The notes under the pieces were generated by a model. The model did not search any database. It was given only the letters and a program-made list of their open reading frames with translations, and was not told the origin of the DNA. Positions 22,540 through 33,057 of a stretch of DNA of 64,000 nt are shown in pieces. Location: the NCBI GenBank assembly GCA_038373885.1, contig JAWZYV010013556.1:186001-250000 (forward strand), written 5' to 3'. Position 1 is the first letter of the stretch. Every line of letters starts with the position of its first letter. A program made the position numbers and the translations under genes. This DNA comes from Cheiracanthium punctorium (taxonomy: Eukaryota; Arthropoda; Arachnida; Araneae; Cheiracanthiidae).

Positions 22540-25395
22540 TTTTGAAGTAATTTCAACCGTATTAAACTAAAATTCAAAGTAATATTTTAATGCTAATGAA
22601 AGCTCACAACTTATGAAGATGAAACAAATTTTCACTGAAAAAAAGTTTTATTGATTTTAGCAAGTTCAGTTGGTGCTAATCTAATTAAATGATTGTAATA
22701 AATCATCCTAAATTTCGTAGAAACGTCTTGTGGTTTTCGTCTTGTGGTCGCGCCTTGAACGAAAAATTTTAGTCGTGTCTACAATTTTATTCTGTGAAAA
22801 AATCACCAACAACGCGATTGTTATATTGAAATATATTTGTTGAAGTCAAAACTTTTTCATTATAGTATCGCATTCGACAATTTTAACATTAATTGTACTT
22901 TATAGACAATATTTATTCTACATTCAAGCAATAAATCCGCTTTTATTCTTAGCAACAATCTTGCCTGACAGAAATACGTTGACGTATATATAGATTCAAC
23001 TATATAAAATTTCTACGCTAACATCTCACCCTACCATTATAAGATTCTGTAGAATATCTACTTTCTTGGAAAAGAGAATACACCTAAGCCTTCTGTAAAG
23101 AAGGATTTGTGTTTCAGACAAAAGTGAGAGGATCAAAATTGTGCCTTATACGCCCTAGGGTGAGATTTATTTATACATTCGAAAAGTCACTTTAAGCGAA
23201 ATGCTCGAAGCATATCCAAATATTTTCAAATAAAATACTTGAGTTCATATTAAGGATGAAATATAAGAATTATATGAGCTGCCGTGTTCTAGAAATCTGC
23301 AGTGATGGAAGACATACAATGAAATTTTCGCAAGTGTGTGTTCTTGCGCCAATTAATAAGAATTTATTTTTATTCAATCTACAGTTTAGTAACGATTAAA
23401 AAGAAGAGGGTGTTAAACAAATCAAACTTGCGTAACACGATACGTAATTATCATTTAAATGAACATAACCAAAAATTGCGTGTTGTACCATTACATTACG
23501 TTACTTTCATGTACAAATGCACATGCGGAGATCATCTCCGAAATCAGTAAAACAAAAAAATTGCGGATAAAAAAATTCCTCCCCTGATTTCTTCGATGAT
23601 CTATTTTTGGAACATTGGCATGTAACGCTATCTTACCTCTTCTTTATTTGCTTCATGTAAAAAACGAAACGCTGTTATGATAAATCTAAAATTTTACGCA
23701 GTAATTAAGGGCTACTTGATAATTTGGTGTGAAATGACGAAAATTTAAACAAACCTCAATAAAAAAATGTATTTTTAAAATTAGTATAATGTTTTATAAG
23801 AAATGCAATGGAAAATTGTATAAAAGAACAATAAAAACCCTTTTACGCTTGCATACTCTTGACTAATAATACAGATAATATAAATAAATGCAATTCTAAA
23901 AATGTAAAGTACTTTATCAAGAAAGAATAAAATATTTTATTCTTTAGAGGATGCTTAGTATTTCAAAATCCTAAGCACCCTCAATACAAAAATTTACAAT
24001 ACAAAATTAGTAATACAAAAATTTTAAATGTACTGAAGCAGTAATTTCTTTTTATCATTTTATAGCAGTATTTCTCGATGTCTATGGTGTGGTGGGAAGT
24101 GTACATGAAGCTTTTTGTTGTATTCAAAATACATGTTTATAGTACTTTTTTTCATCCTACAAAATGCCCTTACCATGTAACTGCGTAATGTGCATATGAA
24201 TTTGTTGAAGACTTTTACTGATGGGCACAGGTGTAGGTATAATGTTGATTTTAGGCTTCGTCTAAAAGAAATTTAAATTAATTTATCTTCTAAAATTCTA
24301 TTTCCCACAGATGTCTCCAGGTGTAAACAGCTCAGAACTACTATCATTTATTTCTTCTTCATCAGTAATGCACCAGATTTCATCAAGAGGCAATTGATAA
24401 ATATCTGTGATTGATTTATTTCAATCGTCGCATAAAGAATTTTTTGAAAATCAACATTGTCTATAGTTAGAAATTTCTTAGACTGCGCCATCTACATTGT
24501 TGCTACATATATGTACACAAATTTTTACTGAAATGGTCTCTAAATTTTGCAGAGCGTAAAAAGAAAGTCAAGCAGCATGTAAATTGATGTCACTCATGTT
24601 TCCTCTAAGTAAAAAGAATCTAAATAAATAAACCTTCTGAAGCACACACTTCATTGCTAACAGAAGGAACAAGCAGTTATCTGAGATCAAATCAGAGGAA
24701 TGCAACACTAACTAACCAGTTAAAGAGGTGCGAGATACGACAACTTCCCTTTAGCCACCCCCAGTCCTTCACCCTTCAAAAATAAGTAACATAACATTAA
24801 TGCCTTTGACAGACTTAATATTTAGCATATATAAGCGCTGACTGTATTAAAATCTAATAAAGCATTTTTATCCTAGATTGAGAAAAGATATCTTGGTATT
24901 ATTTGGATTTATTTTATCATCTCTTTGAATTTATCCTTTAGTAATACAACAGATGAATTTTTGGGGTGAATTTTAATTTTGGGGGATTTTATATAAATTT
25001 TTTTTCTTGTGTACTGTGAAACTTGTAAAAAAAGTCAATTTATAGAAATTTTTCTGCGCTGAAATTTTTATGTTTGATAAATAAATAATATATCAAAGAA
25101 TCAATCAGACATTCAGTAATAAGCAGAATTTTTTCAAACAGATAGACACAACAGTTTAGTCTTAGAAAAATATTAAACATGATGTTCCAAAATAGGAACA
25201 TTCGCATGTAAAAGGTTTTAAACATACGAGTAATTGGGCCTTGCTCTGTTTCAAAATAAATTAATCAGCAGGTATATAAATTCTTATCAAAATACTGTCG
25301 AGACTAGGAATGACTTGGTAACATTGCTATTTCACATGGTATAGGAATAATACCACCGATTTCACGGTAAACAGATATATAGTCTCATTGTGAAG
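22540..25395. repeat. Old duplicated block, copy 2 with ~1.6-kb extra segment
   Basis: Matches 1-1,600 up to about 23,555 and 1,645-1,810 from about 25,215. The intervening DNA is absent from copy 1 and contains a piggyBac-like gene remnant. I could not find clean ends or target duplications for the extra segment. Confidence 0.6.
24307..24491 (-). pseudogene. piggyBac-like transposase N-terminus, frameshifted
   Basis: From the ATG at 24,491 the frame gives M-A-Q-S-K-K-F-L-T-I-D. A second frame gives D-I-Y-Q-L-P-L-D-E-I...T-D-E-E-E-I-N-D, the basic-then-acidic opening typical of piggyBac-derived (PGBD/DDE_Tnp_1_7) proteins. At least one indel separates the frames. The catalytic core is not found downstream. 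The identification rests on this short N-terminal pattern alone. Confidence 0.45.
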
Positions 25396-25651
25396 GAATT
25401 TATGATGACGGATATATGTTTTCACTGCGCAGTTGAAATTTCCACCCATATGGACTTCTCGATGAGTCCATGTGAATGCCATCCCGATAGGAATAAAAAA
25501 TTATACTCTTAAAAAAGTAAATGATTCCTTGAACTTTTATTAGATTCAACAGATCGTGAGAAAGTGTATTTTATAGTTTATAAATTTCAACAGTTAGTTA
25601 TGATATAACTTGAATTTCTGAGAGGCTTTTTTCTTTCCAAAAGTATTGTTA
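25396..25651. other. No feature seen
   Basis: Short AT-rich spacer. Confidence 0.4.
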
Positions 25652-26119
25652 TTGGGTTGGCCGTTTTTCCGTATGTCAATATTTCGCCGGGCCAAAACTA
25701 CTGAAGTTAATTATGCGAAATTTGGCACGTACGTGAGTTCTTCAACATAGGTGCTAGATCAGAGAGCATTTTGCAAAATTCGTAGTCAAAAAGTTCTTTT
25801 CACATATCCCGCGTGATCTCAAATAAAAATAGAGATATCCGTGAAATTCTTTCTGTAAAATGCAGCAGTCACGAATACCTAAAAATTAATTTCAGGACAT
25901 TTTTAATATTGTCCTCTAAGGAGGATAGAAGCGAAAAAAGGGGGAGGGTGGCCATCTTTTATGGACGAAAAAAAATACTGCCAGTGAAATTCTTACTTTA
26001 AAATGTAACAAATATGAATCGTATGTTCAGGCACAGCTTACCTGTAATTAAAAACTTCTTGAAAACTTATTTGCTTGAATTTTATACAAGAAAACGCAAT
26101 TACTTTGTTGCCAACCCAA
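25652..26119. mobile_element. Non-autonomous mariner, TA-flanked
   Basis: TTGGGTTGGC follows TA at 25,650-25,651 and GCCAACCCAA precedes TA at 26,120-26,121. The right end reads inward as TTGGGTTGGCAACAAAGTAA, the classic irritans/cecropia-type mariner end. The 468-bp interior has no transposase. Confidence 0.8.
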
Positions 26120-26437
26120 TATTTTCTGTGTCAGAGCGTTGTTTGAAATTTTTAGTATTTTGATTTATTACTTATTAATTTATTCATAAAAATGCCTAAA
26201 AATTTCTCACATTTTTCTTCTGTTAAGAAATAAACTTAAAAATACGATATTTTACGAAGTTCGATACATGACGTACGCTGGGTTGTTTCGAATTCTTAAA
26301 TTCCAATAATTTATTTTCTTTCGAATTAATTGAAGAATAAGTCGGAATAGTTTTCCTAGAAATGTTTCATCATGATTTCTCGTCATTATTACTGAAATTA
26401 CTTGTTAAAGTGGGTAACAATCTAGTCGGATTTAAAA

Positions 26438-26562
26438 GTCACAAAAACGGTCACGGAGAAACCGTCACATGAAGTTGGGCCACTTACCAGTCACGACGTG
26501 ACTAGTTTTCGACACTCGGTGACCAGTGTGACCCTTTGCGACATCACATTGTGACGATCTGT
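26438..26562. repeat. Cluster of GTCAC/GTGAC words
   Basis: Eight GTCAC or GTGAC words lie within about 125 bp, first mainly GTCAC and then GTGAC, around a central CGACGTGACT. This dyad-like layout could be subterminal transposase-binding repeats of a decayed element or a regulatory cluster. Confidence 0.45.
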
Positions 26563-26717
26563 GCTCTTAGGAAAAATGTTGACGAAAGAACGATATGAGC
26601 AACCCGTGCAAAGAACTGTTACGGCACGTTATCAACAATTACTGTACACGGAAATTATAAAACAGCTATCATTATAACTGTGGTGAGTCTCAAATTTTGT
26701 AATTACAGCAGTTTTAA

Positions 26718-27223
26718 CCCTTTGAGGAGCAACCCTTTCCCAATGCTGAAAAAAGGGCAGTCGTTGCCATCGCTTGACTTAACTACAGCCAAGATGGCGG
26801 ACGATCGAAACGTTCATCGCGTGCCACAGATCTAGAGACCCTTTTGACGACAGCTGGCTGTGCCGCACAGCTAGCTGTCGTCAAAATAGGGTCTCTAGAT
26901 CTGTGGCACGCGATGAACGTTTCGATCGTTTGCCATTTTGCTGGTAGTTAAGTCGACCGATGGCAACGGCTGCCCTTTTTTCAGCATTGGGCAATCTATC
27001 CAGCTGTTCTCGCATTCTTTCATTTTTCAGCAGATGTCAGTGCTGTTAAAAATAATCGCGACAATATTTTTACGGGAAATGACGTGCTAAATGTAAAGGA
27101 TTCTCGTCGAGCTGTGTCACCCGCAACTATTTTTATAGAAGTCAAATCTAGTCTTCGTGGTTGGCAACAGTCAAAACGCCAGAGTTTGGTGTTCCCAGAG
27201 CGGGATCACTGCGCGTTAAAGGG
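26718..27223. mobile_element. piggyBac-like foldback, TTAA-flanked
   Basis: TTAA at 26,714-26,717, then CCCTTTGAGG; at the other end CGTTAAAGGG, then TTAA at 27,224-27,227. From about 26,740 to 26,990 it is a near-perfect hairpin with ~120-bp arms ('GCCACAGATCTAGAGACCC' on one arm). The right ~230 bp is single-copy. No transposase. A second copy is at 50,854-51,140. Confidence 0.75.
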
Positions 27224-27239
27224 TTAACACAGCAAATCT

Positions 27240-27610
27240 ATATGTAGCACATGGAAATCTTCCGTGCGTCTTTCTCATGAAGCATGTGCAAGCTTTCTCG
27301 GAACGTCTGCTGCACATAAAATTCTTGCAATTCACTTCTTTTTCGACACGTGTCTCTTTCAAATACATCAAGGAGAAAACAAATCAACAATATCTGCGCC
27401 TCGCATTTTCTTTCAGCTCGGCGATATTCAGAATCCGTCCTGACAACAGACAAAGGACTGGGAATCGAAATTGCGCATTATACGCCCGAAAGTCGATTTT
27501 ATTTATACATCTGAAAAGACACTTTAAGTGAAATGCCGAAAGTGTGCGTCCAAATACTTTCAAATAAAATAAATACTTCAGCTCTTGTTTAGAATAAAAT
27601 GCAAATGTCG
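27240..27610 (+). repeat. R3 dispersed repeat, copy at 27.4 kb
   Basis: Shares 'CATCAAGGAGAAAA' and 'GCGCATTATACGCCC', then 'TTTTATTTATACAT' and 'CACTTTAAG(T/C)GAAATGC', with 32,215-32,495 and, more weakly, 556-690 and 23,106-23,260. Function unknown. Confidence 0.6.
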
Positions 27611-29302
27611 TGCGTGCTGCATATTTGAGAATATTGCAATAGTAAAAAATAGCGCTGCGAGAGATTTGTGAAAGAAAACGGGGGTTTTACGGATTAAGCT
27701 TTGATATATCCATACTTTAAAAGTACTAAATTCTATAGCACACATTTTTTTTAATGTAATGCCGAAAGGCATTAAAAGGCATGTACTGATTACTTATGGA
27801 TGATACAAAAAAGCAAAATAGTTACATGCTTTTTACTGTAAAATGTTTTAAAACTCTATAAAATGGTTACGTTTACTAAAATATTAAAACTTGGAGTTTA
27901 TTCGTGAATAAACAAATTTTTAAATTGCAGTTATTTATACAGCGTGTAGGATTTATATATATATGCTTTTAAAAGTTGTAGTATGTGTAAGGTATGTATT
28001 GTGTAGCCAATGCATTTTATTGAGAATTAAGAGGACTTTTATGCCTGGGTGAGCGGGGGGAGGCGGAACTAAGCAACATCTCAAAATTTAAATTTTCCAT
28101 TAACTCTTTTCAAAATTTTATAGGGGCGTAACAGCGGACCAATTTTTCCAGCTCAATGCAAGTACCAAGTAGCTTCCCGTTACATGTGTGTATATCATAT
28201 ACAGTGCGTGTGTGCGTGTGTGTGTGTGTATGTTAAAAAAGTAACACTTTTTATATTTGTATACGAACCCTGTATTAAAAAACTTCCTGTTAGTAAAACG
28301 TAGCTGTTTCTTAATGAAATGAAGCTGTACATTGATGGTATGATCTACGAATTTCGAGAATTCCATCCTAAATTTGGTCAGAGATATTAAGATAAATATA
28401 TGCTGACTTAAACCACTTGTCAATGGCTCGTCTTGAAGGGACAAAATCACATCGGATGATCCCGTTTTAGGGGTTGTATAGAAATTACGAAAACGTAACT
28501 TTTGCATTCTAGCATTAAACGTTTGCATTCGAATTCATACACAGCAAGTGACCATCTTTGTTTAAATATATTTCTTAAGACGTCTTATGATCAAAGGCTG
28601 ACATTTTGTGGATTCCATATTTAGTGTATGAGGAACATCTTGTTAATGGAGAGTTTATTGTAAGGGCGTTGTATAGAAATAAATGTGTCACTTTTTAAAA
28701 ATTAACACGAGCAATATTTTCTTAATGTGTTTTTTGTTTTTCCCCACTTTATTTTTAACATTTTTTCAATGCACGTGACCTACTTATCTCTAATGTATAA
28801 AGAATTAATTTACGTTAACATCTTATTGGGACACTCTGTATAGTTTAATGTTAACATTTTAGCTACGTAGTTTAAATCAAAAATTCTACAATGATGTTTT
28901 CTAGTAGAAACCGCAGTGACGCAACATAATTACTAAAAACGAAAACAGCTTAATGCCATCCAAGCCCAATTACCTTCAAAAGTAATTATTAAATCTTACA
29001 TGTTTTATTAATCGATTAATAATAATATGCGTACAGTAATAGTTCAAACGCGTAAAAGTATTACCATTAAAAACTGTTAAAAGATGTTTTTCAGTCGAAG
29101 CTCTCTATAACTTCTCTATAAGTGAAAAGTAAGACAGTTACAGTTTACACTTTTGTTGCGTTCGGGTCCCTGAAAACAGGGCAGCTTGCTAAAGTTATTG
29201 ACGCTGTCACATTTAAAAGCATATTGTGGAATTAAAAAAACATGAGTGCAAATCATAATATCAATTCAAGTAATATTTTATACACATCTGTGGATGAAAA
29301 TA
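27611..29302. other. Non-coding; (GT)n at ~28,183-28,212
   Basis: A 136-codon minus-strand frame at 28,118-28,528 has no recognisable domain and crosses the microsatellite. 'ATTGGGACACTCTGTAT' at 28,826 looks like a transposon end without a partner. Confidence 0.35.
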
Positions 29303-29395
29303 CCGTAGACCCCCTCTTAACTGGACGAATTGGGACTGAGGGTGACCAGTTTAAGCGAAAATCCGGTTAAAGCGGAAAATGATTTTTATACTACA

Positions 29396-31737
29396 CTAGC
29401 TGAAGTACCCGTTCTTCGCACGGGAATGAATGGACTTTTTGATATTACGTTTTGCGGTGATTACTATTCGTTGTAATAAACAGATATAGCAAAGTGGATA
29501 TCGCGTTATATTGTGTCCAATAATCATGCATACCGAATTGCAAGGCAATCGTTTGTACGGTGCAGAAGGCCATGCGGCGTAGCGCAATCTAGTGGCGAGT
29601 TTTAGCAAAACGGGTACGGCGAAAATATTTTTCGCATTCAGATATCGATGTATACGAATTTTCATGACTATCGGCTGGACAGTCCTGAAGTTCATGTGTT
29701 GACGCGACATCTAGTGGCAAGTTATAGGAAAATGGATAGCGCCAAACTCTTCCCCGTGTTCAAATATCTATGTATACCTATTTTCATAGCGATCATTTGC
29801 ACAGTCAAGAAGTGATACACTGCAGGGCCATCTAGTGGTTAATTAAAGTAATGATTTGCTACAGCGCCATCAAGTGGCGAGTTATAGGAAAATGGATAAC
29901 GCCAAAATATTCTCATTGTTCAAATAGCTATGTATACTGATTTTCATAGCGACCGTTTGAATGGTCAAGAATTTGGCCTGCTGCAGCGTCATCTAGTGGC
30001 GAGTTAAAATAATAATACATTGCAGTGTCATCTAGTGGTGAGTAACATCAAAAGGAACGCAGTTAGAATATATTCTTCGTGCTCAAATGTGTAAGTATAA
30101 AAAATTTTATGCCGATCGGTCGAACGGTATAGAAGTTGATGCTTTTCAGCACCATTTAGCAGCAAGTTACAGCAAAATGGATAGTGAAAAATATTCTCCG
30201 TGTTCTAATATTCGCGTGTACCAAATTTCATGGAAATCGGTTGGACGATATTCGCATAGCAAACGGCTAAACGGAATAGAATTCGACGTTCTGCTGCGCC
30301 ACTTGGTGACAAGTTAGAGGAAAACGGATAGCATAAAAAGCTTCTCCATGATAAAAGACTTAGGTGAACCAAATTTCATGGTGCAACGGTGCTCAACGGT
30401 GCTGGAGTTTTTCAACCTCATACACTCATACCAACATTCATTTTTATCTATAACCAGTGTCATTATATATCCCAGTCTCAAATAAAATTCAGTTTCAAAT
30501 CTAACCCTCGCCAAAGTGCCAACATACGCCATTTTGCAAGCGTTTTTTCAGGAAATCATTCGAAGCATTGACTTAGCAGCAATAATATATGGGAAATGGT
30601 TCGACCGCGAAAAAGTAAAGCAAGCCTTTATTTGAAAAGTTGAATCCCTTAATACAGCCGAATTTTTTAAAATTATCAACTATAACGTGTTTTATTCATC
30701 ATTACTCCGATGTACTAAATGAGAAGATTTCAATTTTCTGAAATTTGGCGGAATTCCCCCAACTTAAATCAATGTACTCATTTGGCGAGAATTCTGGAGA
30801 TAGATCAATTGAAATCCCTTAATAACTGCTTTATTTCTTCACGGATCATTAAAATTTAACGCTGTATTCTAATAAAACCTTTGCACTTGTTTTCAAAAAT
30901 CTATTTCCTTAAGCTCTCAATAAATTGTGCCAAGCCGAAATCTGTGCAAACCGCTAGAACTCACTTTCACAAAATCGGCATTTGAGCCATTTTATTTTTT
31001 CGCCAAACTAAAATAATTTACCTATTAGCCTCGGAAATCTTCAATTCTTATTGTTTTGCGTGTAAAGCATTACATTCCTGCTCTGATTTCCCATGCACAC
31101 GATATTATAATTTAAAAAAAAATAACCTTACGAATATAAACTAACAAAAAAAAATCATTATTATTCTTTTATTTTTACTTTGAAAATTTAAAACATTTTA
31201 TTCGGCAAAATCGCCACACATGGCAACCACGATCCTTATTTCACACTTTTTTCACTACAGGGGTTACAATTACGGAAAGATTTTTGCGTGAAGAGCATAA
31301 AAAATCTCTTAAATTCCGGGAACGGGTGGATTTTCAAAGTTTTAAAGTGGACTACGATTTATTCTATATTATTTTACATATCTGTGCTAAATTTCAGGCC
31401 AATAGGTCCATTTTTGTGGATTTGTATACGAACGACATTTTATTCGGCAAAATCGCCACACATGGCAACCATGATCCTTATTTCACACTTTTTTCACTAC
31501 AGGGGTTACAATTACGGAAAGATTTTTGCGTGAAGAGCATGAAAAATCTCTTAAATTCCGGGAACGGGTGGACTTTCAAAGTTTTAAAGTGGACTATGAG
31601 TTATTCTATATTATTTTACATATCTGTACTAAATTTCAGGCCGATAGGTCCATTTTTGTGGATTTGTATACGAATCAAATCCACAAACAAACAAACAAAC
31701 AAACAAACAAACAAACAGAATTTCATTTTTATTAATA
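29396..31737 (+). repeat. R1 family, copy B (full length, internal duplication)
   Basis: Starts CTAGCTGAAGTACCCG and ends (CAAA)n at ~31,687-31,718, then 'TTTCATTTTTATTAATAAG'. Eight 'CATCTAGTGGCGAGTTA'-like modules start near 29,582, 29,703, 29,826, 29,863, 29,983, 30,022, 30,149 and 30,296. A ~241-bp segment is duplicated in tandem (about 31,195-31,435 and 31,436-31,677), which creates longer but spurious open frames. Confidence 0.75.
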
Positions 31738-31876
31738 AGATAAGCATATATATTATATTATTAATTGATGGAACTGCATTCTAATAAATACTTTTTGCGA
31801 AAGTTTAACAAACCATCAGAAAGAAAGTTTTAAAAACAACACTTTTCTTGCTGCTGAATACTGAAAGTTTGACAAC

Positions 31877-32030
31877 TTACTGCACAGGGCACACAAATTC
31901 GTCATTTTCTTTATGAAGCATCACATCGATAGAGGAAGCTGATGCTTGCTGTTTTACATAGCATAAAGCTTTTTCCAGTGCTTTCAGTCTATCTGAATGT
32001 GATAAGACGGAGGTCGGTGACAATCATTGT
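31877..32030 (-). pseudogene. Tigger/CENP-B-type transposase C-terminal fragment
   Basis: The minus frame ending at the TAA (31,877-31,879) reads ...S-D-R-L-K-A-L-E-K-A-L-C-Y-V-K-Q-Q... then S-I-D-V-M-L-H. This matches the C-terminal helix pattern of Tigger-type transposases ('AL..AL.Y.EQQ......D..FL'). No catalytic core remains, and a (T)n tract lies just upstream. Assignment is by motif only. Confidence 0.5.
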
Positions 32031-32214
32031 CCGGATCTTTCTATTTTTTTTTTTTTTTTTTTTTTTTAAATCAGATATGGCCATTGAAAAAGGGGATCCG
32101 GTTAAACGGAGACCGGTTAAGCGGGAGTCTGCTGCAATTAAAACAGACTCATATTACTTCAGGTAGAACTGAACGAAACTTTGATGGGCAACACGTAAAA
32201 ATCTTATCACTACA

Positions 32215-32495
32215 CTAGCTTTAAAACGTATCTTTTCTTAATATCAAGGAGAAAATCTTCCACATAGGACCTTCGTTCGGCATATTTTAGTATGAGATAT
32301 TCAAAATCAGCACTGACAATCGATTTGTATCTCAGACAGAAGCCTGAGAATTGAAACTGCACATTACACGCCCGGAAGTCAATTTTATTTATAGTTTGAA
32401 CAGACACTTTTAAGCGAAATGCTGAAAAAGTGTCGTACAGTGCTTTCAAACAAAGTAAATTCTTGGATTCTTATTTAAAATGAAATTCAAAACTC
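32215..32495 (+). repeat. R3 dispersed repeat, copy at 32.3 kb
   Basis: Aligned with 27,370-27,600: 'ATCAAGGAGAAAA', 'GATATTCA', 'ACACGCCCGGAAGTC', 'AAGCGAAATGCTGAAA'. Confidence 0.6.
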
Positions 32496-33057
32496 GAAAA
32501 GATTTCATCTTCAAACAAAAAAAAAAAATGAACACTAGAAGTAGGATTTTGAGATTTGGAAAAGAATATACTTATAAATTTTGCATACATCTGTACTATA
32601 GGAAGGCTACATTTATTTGCATATCGAAAAAAATAAAATTCACAGGGCAAGATCTTCAAAGCATTCGCACTTTTAAGAAATGTATTCGGTCCGAATAAGG
32701 TAGATCAAAATTGAAAATTATGTACAACTTGCGAAAAAGCGAAACTTCATAAGAAATTTAGTTCACAAAAGTTTTCAAAACATGAAATTTAAGATAATAA
32801 TCCCTGTAGAATTCCTATAAATTTTAATTTTGAAGAAAGGTGGCAACATAAATGCCATAGAGTATTCACAACTCGTTATTACAAGCATGGAAGAGACAAT
32901 TAAATTAAACATTCAAAAGAACTACGCTATTAATTAAAAAATCGACGAAATCGCAAATCTTGGTGGCGTTTCTCTATCTGTCTACTTATTTGTCTATATC
33001 TTGATGCCCAAAACTAAGGTTGCAAACATAAAATATAAGTTTTTTTTTTATAGTAAA
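32496..33057. other. No feature seen
   Basis: AT-rich, no domain-bearing frame. Confidence 0.4.

Larger units (their letters stand above)
29303..32140 (-). mobile_element. pogo/Tigger-like remnant, split by an R1 insertion
   Basis: The left end near 29,310 (GTAGACCCCCTCTTAACTGG) and the right end near 32,095-32,135 (reverse complement CAGACTCCCGCTTAACCGG) are diverged inverted repeats with the AACCGG words typical of pogo ends. A transposase tail lies at 31,877-32,030. R1 copy B fills 29,396-31,737. Confidence 0.6.

Noticed and set aside
28118..28528. 136-codon minus-strand frame
   Set aside because: Runs through a (GT)n microsatellite, with no domain and no splice support.
31284..31784. 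166-codon and overlapping frames
   Set aside because: They follow the tandem duplication inside R1 copy B, and the same peptide appears in R1 copies A, C and D with frame breaks. Repeat translation, not a gene.
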